A DNA stretch of 64,000 nucleotides from Cyprinodon diabolis (taxonomy: Eukaryota > Chordata > Actinopteri > Cyprinodontiformes > Cyprinodontidae): the NCBI GenBank assembly GCA_030533445.1, contig CM060070.1:20402001-20466000 (forward strand), given 5' to 3'. The notes beneath the pieces are model-generated. The model was not told the DNA's origin and did not search any database. It was given only the letters and a program-made list of their open reading frames with translations. Positions 46,896 to 56,344 of the stretch are shown here, in pieces. Position numbers and translations under genes: made by a program. Numbering within the stretch: position 1 is the stretch's first letter; each line of letters starts with the position of its first letter.

Positions 46896-49077
46896 TTATG
46901 TCTGTTGAAGAAAGCAGACTAGCAGAACAGTCTAACCAGTAACCACTTGGGGCGGATCACGTCCCACCGTTCTACATGAGAGCAGAGCTCAGTGTTCTGG
47001 GGAGTTTGGTAAAACGGATCGTTTTTGGCTCTACCATAACAGCCTGGGATTTAAGCTTTAACTTGAACCACAAAGAGCGTTTTCGTTTCATTTAAGTCAA
47101 CTTGAGCTGAGCCTTCTGGGGTTCTTACCCTGCCCACCCCCACAGCCACAAACACCCTCCTCCAAAGCACAGATCACATTAGCTAATCACCATGAAGCCT
47201 ACATTTCCATGTACAGAGGAGTCAAAGTTGTCATGCTGTCTGGGTTCCTAGAGGTGGAGCGCCAGTAATTACAGGCTGCGCCTCAGGTCCCTATTAGAGC
47301 CCAAATAGGAATAGCAGCTGGCTGATTAGGTGTACGAGCGGTCAGTGGGCCGGGGGTCTCCGTTTTTTTCCTCTCTTCCTGGCTTCAGTCACAGGCTTTT
47401 TTTACAAGCAGCAGTAATTATGGGATGTGAACAAAGAGGGTCCAGTTACTCCGGAATAGAGCTTTCATCTGTCCTCAGAAAGGTTTATTAGATGATTCTG
47501 TGCTTGTGGAAACCGCAGTGTCTTGGGGATTTTTCCTCTAATGCCTCATGTTAACAAATAGGACCTTTTTTTTTTGCATCGAAATCTGTATTATTAAATG
47601 TTTTGTGCAATTTTCTCTGGAATAAGTAGCTCTCTCATCTTTTGCTTCTCTACTTCGTCTTTCTTTTCTTAATCATGAAATAATTTCTAAATCATACATA
47701 AACTTTGTTTTGTCTTTAATATAGTTAAAGAAATTGTTTATCTAATGGAGTAATTGGTTTCAATAGCATCACAGATTCCTTCAGACACTTGAACAATGAG
47801 GTGTGCATTTATGCATCCAAGTCAAACTAGTAGTCATTGGGAAGTTTTCTTCAGTCTGCTTCTTTTTTTTTCTATTTGATTTCACCAGCCATTTAGCAAA
47901 ATCCTTATTTTTTTAGTTATGTTTTGACCATGAGAAAACATGAACATGAAATTAATGCTTATTAGTCTGTTGCTTACATAAACACATGAAAGATGGTTGG
48001 AGGTTGTATATTTGAATCAGATCTAGATCGGGTTACTTTTGTTTTTCAGGGTGGATTTTCTTATTTGTGTCTAAATTACTGTGAACCATAGAGATAAGTT
48101 CGCATTGTTGAAGTTTATCATCCATCATGTTTCTGTTTTTATCCATGATGACTTTCCCTCTGCTTACTCAGCTGACTAGTAATGTTTATGCACATGGATG
48201 TTTAAGCAACCCTTTGATTTCTGGCTTCCATGTTGTAGAGAGATTTGGCTTTGAAGTACAAAACAACACACGGGAAGCATATGGGAAAAAGTTTCAACAT
48301 CTTCAACTGAAAACATTTATTTCGTAAAGGGAATGTTTGTTATATCACAGCCGACGTTTTAATTAATCTCTTATTATGGCAGACTACTTCTATCCAGGTT
48401 TAAGCAGCCCATATATGGGTTGGATTTTGTTGTATTATTTTTGCAAGCAAAAAGAAAAAAAATTGTAAATTGAAATGTGTAAATAATGCAATTCAGAAAT
48501 GAAACTTTGATACACTTCTTAATACAAAAAAAACATTTTTAACTTGCTGTTTTCTCCGATTTTCTTCCTGCAAATTATTGATTCATTATTCTTTTTATAC
48601 AAAACTTCATCTATATTTAATTTATTTTAAAGTTTTTCACATTGCATTCCTTTTAGCTTTTGTTTTACAGATCTCTTTCTCTTCATTTCTGATTGCAGGC
48701 TATCCTCTGGATTCAGGAATGAAAATGCATTTCCATTGGTCAGCAGGACGTTAGCAACATTTTTATCTCTTAATGTGCATCTTAAGAGTGAGCATTCATT
48801 TGAAGAGAATGAGATCTGTCAAATGCAATTTGAAAAGGTTGCTATTTTTAAAACTCAATCTAAAAGAATGGAAATATTAAAATCAGTGTATTAAAACTAT
48901 GAAAAACTAAAAGTAGAAACAAAATATGAAATAAAACTGGAAAAAAATATAATTATTTGGAAAAAAACTTAGAAAACAGCAAAGTTTATTACAAAACCTT
49001 TTTTTTTTATAAAACGTGTTTCAAAGTTTCATTTCTGGTTTCCTTTTTGTATTTCCATTTACAAAATGTGTTCTTTG
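46896..49077. other. Intronic sequence with a candidate conserved block
   Basis: The part 47210-47560 has GCCAGTAATTACAGGCTGCG, CAGCTGGCTGATTAGG and GCAGTAATTATGGGATG in balanced-composition DNA without repeats, a texture often seen in conserved enhancers with homeodomain sites. The remainder shows nothing. Confidence 0.38.
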
Positions 49078-49340
49078 CTTGAATAAATGAATGAATGAAT
49101 GAATAGGAATTTATTTCAGACATTTGACAAACAACATTAATGAATCAACCAAATAAACACAAATTAGACTAGTTAACCAAATCAACCAAACCAAACACCA
49201 ATTTCCAAACTAACTAAATTTACTAGAAACATAAATCCTCCACCAAATAAACCTGTTGGTATACACAGCCAGATAACTGACATATCTTCATACCCCCTCT
49301 GCCTCTAATTTCACTTGAATTAACTTAAAGTTAATTATTG
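49078..49340 (-). repeat. GAAT microsatellite joined to a possible LINE tail
   Basis: A (GAAT)n run at about 49081-49105 leads into GGAATTTATTTCAGACAT and ACAAATTAGAC.. sequence ending near CATACCCCCTCTGCC. The layout is like the reversed 3' end of a fish LINE with a TTCA-repeat tail; the microsatellite is clear, the LINE origin uncertain. Confidence 0.45.
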
Positions 49341-49733
49341 CTTGCAATAATGGAACAGAAGTCACTCCATATGCATGCTTATCCACTGCCTGTTGGTTAT
49401 TTAAAAGAAGAAAGACTGTTTTAGGGTTTTTTTCTTCATAGAAATATTATTTTAAGGCCCCAGAAATGTTTTCTTTGATGAACCAAAGCTATAATGATGT
49501 ATATTAAAATTATCCCTAAAGGTAACGTGGTTCTATTTACATTTAAACCTCGAGGCAGTGAAAAGGTTAGGTGGCATAATGAGCATAATAAACGCAAATG
49601 TAAAATCATCTCTTGTGAGTCCATCAATATGACCTCTTTATATTAGCATAAAGTGGAGACCAATGCGGATAGTTTGCTTAAAAGTATAATTCTAAGTACT
49701 GCATTGACATTTTTTGTTGTTTCCTTTATGCAG

Positions 49734-49882
49734 CTGGCCAAGAAGATTCGGGAAAAGTTTAACCGTTACCTGGATGTGGTAAACAGAAACAAACAGGTGG
49801 TGGAGGCGTCCTACACCGCCCACCTCACCTCTCCGCTGACGGCGATCCAGGACTGCTGCTCCATACCTGCATCAATGATGGA
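49734..49882 (+). CDS. cachd1: cachd1 internal exon (149 nt), N-terminal extracellular region
   Basis: The exon follows a T-rich tract and CAG acceptor at 49731-49733 and ends before a strong GTGAGT donor at 49883. It starts in phase 0, joining the 63-nt exon (..EVQQ|LAKKIREKF..), and ends two bases into a codon. It encodes 49 full codons, from LAKKIREKFNRYLDVV to IPASMM, plus GA of a Glu codon. The first half is charged and probably helical; the second half carries an adjacent Cys pair (DCCSIP) that could form disulfides outside the cell. An open frame also runs upstream to an ATG at 49653, but that part is intron: it includes the polypyrimidine tract and does not fit the protein. The phase and sequence fit with the exon at 62063 is exact. 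Confidence 0.92.
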
Positions 49883-49883
49883 G

Positions 49884-51222
49884 TGAGTCACTTTGGTCTC
49901 AAAAACAAAAACAACTGGAAAATGTCTGTGTGTCTTTCAGGACTGAAGTGCTGCATGTTTTGTAATTGTGTGTAAATGCCCTCTGTACAGTTAGTCTTCC
50001 CATTCATCTTCACAAACACATCATTGATTTAGACAGGTTTAGATGATCACAGGATTCGTCATACCTTTTTACATCACATTTTACAGCGTGGAGGAGAAAA
50101 GGCTCGGAGTAAAACTTGGCAGCATTTTTCTGACTTCATGCATTAAAACTCTGCACTCCAGAAAGACACACAGACACCTACAGCTTTTGGCAGTGTCTCC
50201 ATCAAACATATTGTTGTCTGTATAATAAAATACTAATAACTACGTCTGCTTAATGATGGGGGTGTTTAAATACAGTTCCAGTGCTGCAGGCGTCTGTTCA
50301 CTTTTATGAAAGTCGAAATGAGGCTAAATATTTTGGTGGGTTAAAAATTGGCCCAGTCTCTTATCGACCAGCCTTCTCAGCCAATCATGGACTCCAGCAG
50401 GCGAAAATACAGTTCAAAAGCTGAGCACAGATTTTCACAGTTTTCAGTGCTAATCTACAGAGCCACAGCTGTCTCTGCCCTTCATCCCCTCCTCTCTCCA
50501 TTTCCCTCCATCTCCCTCCCCTTTATCAGCGGATGGAACTAGTCACATCTCTCTGAAGTTTTTGCACTGCAGACTTCACAGGCTGCAGGGTCACCTGTCT
50601 TTCCTCCCATCATACAGAAAGCGGGTCGGGCTCAGAGCCACCTGAAGCGTTACCAAGCGTTCAGCATAGACCTGTTTTAACGTTTTTCTAACAGAATGAC
50701 AAGAGTGAAAACATTAAGGAATAAAGATGTAGGCCTATATAAAAACATTTTTGCCTAATGCAGCGAGTCATTATGGAAGTGTTGGTGATGGATGCACCAA
50801 ACTGATGGATCTCTGAGCTTCAAAGTCTTTTCCCCAAAGGGGGGAAGAAAACTCAGCTCTCCTGCTTTCATTGCTCTCATTTTTGGATTTGCACAAGATG
50901 GTAAAATGATTTGAGAAATAGGTCATGAAATACATTTTACAAACTCACTTCTTTCTCTTCATTTTTGTCCCTATAAGTAGAAAATCGAATCCCAATAATT
51001 GAGAAAGCTGTTATACTAAAATATAGGGGATTTTACAGAGTCATTAAATCAGTTATTTTTAAAAAAGTGCTTTGCTCAAAGAATAAAGCAACCCTACTTT
51101 TTTCAGTACTATGAGATTTTTCTAGAAAGAGCTGCGTGGGTTATTAGCGGTGCATGACCTTCGGCTTTTTTAGAAAGTATTTTTTGAAATTCAACAGTCA
51201 CAAACATGATTGTACGGAAGAC
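49884..51222. other. Intronic sequence after the 149-nt exon
   Basis: No repeats or exon signals recognised. Confidence 0.45.
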
Positions 51223-51595
51223 GATTAGGGCGACTGAAAAAATAAAAAAAAGTTAACTGATTTTTACATTTTATTTCAGTATAATATGAGAAAAAAAAGT
51301 CATAATTCTGACTTCAATCTTGGAATTCTGGTCCAATTCTGACAGCTAACAAACATGTTAGCATCAAGCCGTAGCCATGTCCGCTTTAGAGACTAAACTA
51401 GCTCTCTTGTTTTAATCACTTTTTGCTCTTCCATTAAAGAAATAACATCACCGGGGACCCTAGGACACGTAAAAAGTCACCTAATTCCCTCATTTTCCAT
51501 GAGTTACTGGCCCTCCCAAAAAATTCACATCTTTGTCAGTAAAGCTGAGTGCTTCCACATCTCTTCCTTCATGGTGCTCATCTGCATTAAGATGC

Positions 51596-51722
51596 AAAAT
51601 TCTGAGAGAAAAAGTCTAGAATTCTGAGAAAAAAAGTCTAGAATTCTGAGAAAAAAAGTCTAGAATTCTGAGAAAAAAAGTCTAGAATTCTGAGAAAAAA
51701 GTCGGAATTCTCAGGAAAAAAA
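51596..51722. repeat. 22-bp tandem array (TCTAGAATTCTGAGAAAAAAAG)
   Basis: About five units, each with AATTCTGAGA, an A run and GTCTAG, become less regular at the edges. AATTCTGA is also the core of the host element's inverted ends (GTCATAATTCTGAC, GTCAGAATTCTGAC), so the array probably grew from the terminal motif. Confidence 0.85.
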
Positions 51723-52027
51723 AAGTCAATGTCAAATTTATTTATATAGCACTTTAAAAACGGGTATAAAACTGCACCAAAGTGCTTTACAGGAAAGACA
51801 ACAACATCAATTAGCAAAACAGAATATGAAACACTGCTTCAATTAAAAGCCGAAGAATAAAAACAAGTTTTAAGAAGCGATTTAAAATGATCCAGGCAGT
51901 GGGCGGATTTAATCTGAAGAAGTAAACGGTTCCACAGAATTGGAGCAACAACAGAGAAGGCCCGATCTCCTTTCCTCTTAAGTCAAGTCCGAGGAACTGT
52001 CAGTAATAGTTGATTATTAGAGCGTAA
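51722..52027 (-). repeat. LINE/SINE-like 3' end, reversed
   Basis: The - strand ends CCTGTAAAGCACTTTGGTGC followed by AGTGCTATATAAATAAATTTGACATTGAC, a 3' tail of the kind seen in many dispersed fish retroelements. It sits inside the inverted-repeat element at 51227-52105. Confidence 0.55.
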
Positions 52028-52109
52028 GTCAGAATTCTGACTTTTTTCCATTTTAAACTGAAATAATATTTAAAATTCAGTTAACTTTTTTTTTCCAGTG
52101 GCCTTGATT

Positions 52110-53415
52110 CTCTTCCATATACATAGATGTACATAGATAGTACATGTACATAGATTGACTATTATATCTTACCAACTGTTGCACCCAAGCAGTAAAATCA
52201 ACAAATGTTTGCACACCATGATATTGCAAAGAGAATCATAATTCCACATATTATGAAGCCATATTTGATAATTTGTGTTTTCTCAAAATAGTCTAATTTA
52301 GGCCCAGTTTTAAACATAAGGCATCAAGTGTATTCCTAAGTTGCTAAACATTTATACAAAATATAGAACAGTAGGAGTTGAAATGAGTGAACTAAAGAAG
52401 GAAAATGGTTACGCCTAGTTTAGCTATTTTATTAACTTGCATCTCATTTGCATTATCAAGCCCAGCTTTCACTGGCCAAAGGATCTCTTAATACAGATCC
52501 TGTTGGAAAAAAAAGCATGATTGTTTCTAAAATACAGGGAAGTCTCATACAAGCAGAATCAAAACAGAAAATGTTCAAAGTTACTCACTGGTTTCCATTT
52601 ATTCTTTAGGAACAAATAAATCAACATTTATAACTATTAGCTGTGATTGTCGTCAGGTATTTAGCAGGCAATGGATTGATCACATATCAAATGACTGTAG
52701 AGCGAAGCGCCAGCTGACTTCCTGATGATGTCACTCCTATATAAAGTCCACTTTTATATACCTTCAGCTTTAAAAGGTCAAGATTAAGGTCATTAGACGT
52801 CCCTGATTTCAGGGAACTGATTTGGACGACCCATCATGGGTAAAAATAAACTTTATGTCACTGATGTTTTCAACCTGAGGTCTTAATGTCAGATTTTAAA
52901 CACATACTTAAATAAATATGGAAATGTTTAATCAGATTAAATAATTCCAGGTCATATTTTGTTAATTTTTGCCAATTTAGGAAATTTAGGGCAACACATT
53001 TTTACAGTTTGCATCAGTTTTAAATGCCTTTACCTTGAAAACATTGATAGAAATAGGTTTAATACTTTTTGACCATACAAGGCTTTAATTTCATTATAAG
53101 AATGCCTTCTAACATTTATTTTATGACTGGAAACGTTTTAGATTTTTAGTCAGCAAAATATTTAATGCATTTCCCAGACTGGTAACTTTAGCACATCCAA
53201 TTTCACCTAAAGTAAGAAAGAAAAACTAACAACCTCAACAGGCAGGAGTTGGCTAAGGCTAATGATAAGCCCACGGCTCTGTTCAAAGTTTCTCTGGCTA
53301 GTTTCAGACCTCAGCTGTTTTGCGGGGTCTCCCTCAGGTCAAGCATTTTATGGTGGATCAGATAGTTCACACACTGCTCATGTCTGGCGGTCTATCTTTT
53401 CTCAGGGAGGCCACA
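52110..53415. other. Intronic sequence, nothing recognised
   Basis: AT-rich with repeated ATAGATGTACATAGATA words near 52122-52156. No gene or element ends. Confidence 0.45.
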
Positions 53416-53417
53416 TA

Positions 53418-54665
53418 CACTATATTGCCAAAAGTATTTGCTCACCCATCCAAATTATTGGAATCAGGTGTTCCAATCACTTCCATGGCCACAGGTGTAT
53501 AAATTCAAGCACCTAGGCATGCAGACTGTTTTTACAAACATTTGTGAAAGAATGGGTCGCTCTCAGGAGCTCAGTGAATTCCAGCGTGGAACTGTGATAG
53601 GATGCCACCTGTGCAACAAATCCAGTCGTGAAATTTCCTCGCTCCTAAATATTCCACAGTCAACTGTCAGCTGTATTATAAGAAAATGGAAGTGTTTGGG
53701 AACGACAGCAACTCAGCCACGAAGTGGTAGGCCACGTAAACTGACGGAGCGGGGTCAGCGGATGCTGAAGCGCATAGTGCGAAGAGGTCGCCAACTTTCT
53801 GCAGAGTCAATCACTACAGACCTCCAAACTTCATGTGGCCTTCAGATTAGCTCAAGAACAGTGCGCAGAGAGCTTCATGGAATGGGTTTCCATGGTCGAG
53901 CAGCTGCATCCAAGCCATACATAACCAAGTGCAATGCAAAGCGTCGGATGCGGTGGTGTAAAGCACGCCGCCACTGGACTCTAGAGCAGTGGAGACGCGT
54001 TCTCTGGAGTGACGAATCGCGCTTCTCCATCTGGCAATCTGATGGACGGGTCTGGGTTTGGCGGTTGCCAGGAGAACGGTACTTGTCTGACTGCATTGTG
54101 CCAAGTGTAAAGTTTGGTGGAGGGGGGATTATGGTGTGGGGTTGTTTTTCAGGAGCTGGGCTTGGCCCCTTAGTTCCAGTGAAAGGAACTCTGAATGCTT
54201 CAGCATACCAAGACATTTTGGACAATTCCATGCTCCCAACTTTGTGGGAACAGTTTGGAGCTGGCCCCTTCCTCTTCCAACATGACTGTGCACCAGTGCA
54301 CAAAGCAAGGTCCATAAAGACATGGATGACAGAGTCTGGTGTGGATGAACTTGACTGGCCTGCACAGAGTCCTGACCTCAACCCGATAGAACACCTTTGG
54401 GATGAATTAGAGCGGAGACTGAGAGCCAGGCCTTCTCGTCCAACATCAGTGTGCGACCTCACAAATGCGCTTCTGGAAGAATGGTCAAAAATTCCCATAA
54501 ACACACTCCTAAACCTTGTGGACAGCCTTCCCAGAAGAGTTGAAGCTGTTCTAGCTGCAAAGGGTGGACCGACGTCATATTGAACCCTATGGATTAGGAA
54601 CGGGATGTCACTTAAGCTCATATGTGAGTCAAGGCAGGTGAGCAAATACTTTTGGCAATATAGTG
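53418..54665 (+). mobile_element. Tc1-like transposon, copy 2 (complete, 1248 bp)
   Basis: The same 29-bp inverted ends (CACTATATTGCCAAAAG..) and TA duplications (53416-53417, 54666-54667) as copy 1, with exactly the same length but opposite orientation. The gene reads on the +, the same strand as cachd1, within its 12.2-kb intron. Confidence 0.95.
53552..54583 (+). CDS. Tc1-like transposase, intact (343 aa)
   Basis: The start is set at [10 protein letters not shown] (53552); an upstream ATG at 53438 lies in the terminal region and is an unlikely start. Domain layout is as in copy 1: N-terminal helix-turn-helix pair separated by GRPRKL (59-64), then the DDE domain with D154, D245 and E280 (DD34E) and the glycine-rich [11 protein letters not shown] segment (187-197). 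Residues 12 (Arg) and 238 (Gly) differ from copy 1. Both residues look like the family norm, so this copy is the better candidate for an active enzyme. Transcription of cachd1 would read through it in sense. Confidence 0.94.
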   Translation: MGRSQELSEFQRGTVIGCHLCNKSSREISSLLNIPQSTVSCIIRKWKCLGTTATQPRSGRPRKLTERGQRMLKRIVRRGRQLSAESITTDLQTSCGLQISSRTVRRELHGMGFHGRAAASKPYITKCNAKRRMRWCKARRHWTLEQWRRVLWSDESRFSIWQSDGRVWVWRLPGERYLSDCIVPSVKFGGGGIMVWGCFSGAGLGPLVPVKGTLNASAYQDILDNSMLPTLWEQFGAGPFLFQHDCAPVHKARSIKTWMTESGVDELDWPAQSPDLNPIEHLWDELERRLRARPSRPTSVCDLTNALLEEWSKIPINTLLNLVDSLPRRVEAVLAAKGGPTSY

Positions 54666-54667
54666 TA

Positions 54668-55254
54668 GGTCAATGGTTAGCATTCAGTGGTATGCTTTAA
54701 TCATCGATTCGTCTCACAACCTGACTGCCTCTGAAAATAGATACGGCTTCTTGAACCGGTGTGTCGCTGTATGATTGTGTTTCTAACATGGGGCATCTGG
54801 ATTGTAAAAGCGGTGATGCAGCTGTAAAAGTGACAAGTGTGCCGTACGGCAGCGCAGGCGACGCGTTTCATCAGTCGCTGTCAAAAGCAGCCCTAAATTC
54901 ATAATCCTGCTATACTAAAGATAATCAGTTAGCAATTTCCCTTTAAATTGAACTAAAACATACTAGCATGTCAAATACGCCCTGATGAAGAAATAGTGAT
55001 TTATCTGTTTTAGCTCAGAAAGTGCTAATTCTATAATTATATTGATATATATTTCTAAAATAATCTTGCATAAATGATTGGTTTATTTACTTAGTTTTCC
55101 TTTGCCAACATGTTTCATTAATATTTTGATAAATTAACCCACCCCACTTCCTGCCAACAATATGCCGTCCAATACATTTACCAAGCTTTCCCCGTTTGCT
55201 GTTCTTTGACCAAGTCCCCAGTGAGCATGTTGGTAATTTACAAACATGAGAAGA
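54668..55254. other. Intronic sequence, nothing recognised
   Basis: No gene signal; AT-rich after 54900. Confidence 0.45.
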
Positions 55255-55482
55255 GCCTTAACTACCGGGTAAAACTGATATACGGTAGTGGAAAAATCGC
55301 AAATCTTCTTTTTGAGAGTAAGCTTGTATAAGCGATGCAAACAGCAACTTATAAACAGAGCATGCACGAGGAGAAATTGGCTCGTGCACGCTCTCGCACA
55401 TATTTAATAGGTGTTGTGCATGTGCATTTTTAAAGTGGAGAGGGCGGCTCTTGAAAATTCATGAAAATCCTCCACTATACCT
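55255..55482 (-). mobile_element. Truncated copy of the TTAA-duplicating element
   Basis: GGTAGTGGAAAAATCGCAAA..GATGCAAACAGCAACT and the end ATCCTCCACTATACCT followed by TTAA (55483-55486) are the reverse complement of the left part of the element at 22154. The other end is missing, so only one terminus is present. Confidence 0.7.
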
Positions 55483-55486
55483 TTAA

Positions 55487-56241
55487 AAAGCGGGCAGACC
55501 TTATTCTTCTGTTGGTTGTTTTCTAATTAGCCCCACATATCATGAAAGAAGACTAAAAAATGCATGAGCTGATTTCCTGCTTTATCTTAAAGCAATTTGA
55601 TTTATTTGTATACTTTCCCACTGCCTGCTTCACGAAACGCAACTATCAGTAAAAAAAAACAAACAAAAAAACTGTGATTATATTTGCAAAACATGGCACC
55701 ATGACTTTGTGTAGCTCACAAACAAAACTCCCAGAGACCTTAACCCTCCAATGTTAAACCTAAAGTCACGCCACTGAATTAGAGTATTCAAATATTGTTA
55801 CTGACCTCCATGCAGTGTTATATTTACCTATTTTCTAGACAAGAATATGCCTGTCATGTATGTTGAAAAATATCCTATGAAAAAAAAAAAAAAGTTTTCT
55901 TCAACCATCAGTATTAACAGGTGCTTTATCACCCATAGCATATTAGAGTTGATAATACAGAATTTCCGTTCAAGATTAAGGTTTGTATGCTGTTAATACT
56001 CGGGTGATGTTTCTGTAGATTAATTCTCACTATTTAAACCACTGGCAGCCTATCGGGTCACTTCAAAGGTATATGTCGCAGTGATGAATCACTGCTTGAA
56101 ATTCACATCAAGCAGATCTCCTGGTTGCACACTCAACAAAATGGTGAGATCTCTGCTTGCACATTACAGATTAGATGTCTGAACTCCTGCCAGGGCTGTT
56201 TGAGGGGGATTATTTATGCCTTGGTAGCAACTGCAAATGTT
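55487..56241. other. Intronic sequence, nothing recognised
   Basis: A runs near 55650 and 55880. No gene signal. Confidence 0.45.
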
Positions 56242-56344
56242 CTTTTTCACTATCATCAAATACCTCCAACGTGTTACTTTTCACTACCATCAGATGCCTC
56301 CAACGTGTTGCTTTTCACTATCATCAGATGCCTCCAACGTGTTA
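56242..56344. repeat. 34-bp minisatellite, three units
   Basis: The units 56242-56276 (35 bp), 56277-56310 and 56311-56344 each read CTTTTCACTA(T/C)CATCA then (G/A)AT(G/A)CCTCCAACGTGTT. Units differ by few bases. A fourth unit breaks off at once. Confidence 0.92.

Larger units (their letters stand above)
43343..49733 (+). other. cachd1: cachd1 intron between the 63-nt and 149-nt exons
   Basis: This 6391-bp phase-0 intron has a GT donor and AG acceptor. It holds a hAT element at 45094-45546, a degenerate hAT-like stretch near 46139-46451, a V-SINE-type copy at 46530-46895, a GAAT-tailed repeat at 49078-49340, and repeat-free blocks described separately. Confidence 0.88.
51227..52105. mobile_element. 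Inverted-repeat element built on GTCAGAATTCTGAC, with nested insert
   Basis: The first and last ~85 bp are imperfect inverted repeats (AGGGCGACTG..AAAGTTAACTGA at left, mirrored by TTCAGTTAACTTT..CCAGTGGCCTT at right). GATT lies on both outer sides (51223-51226, 52106-52109). The interior contains a 22-bp array (51596-51722) and a reversed LINE-like tail (51722-52027) inserted beside it. The superfamily is unknown to me. Confidence 0.65.
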
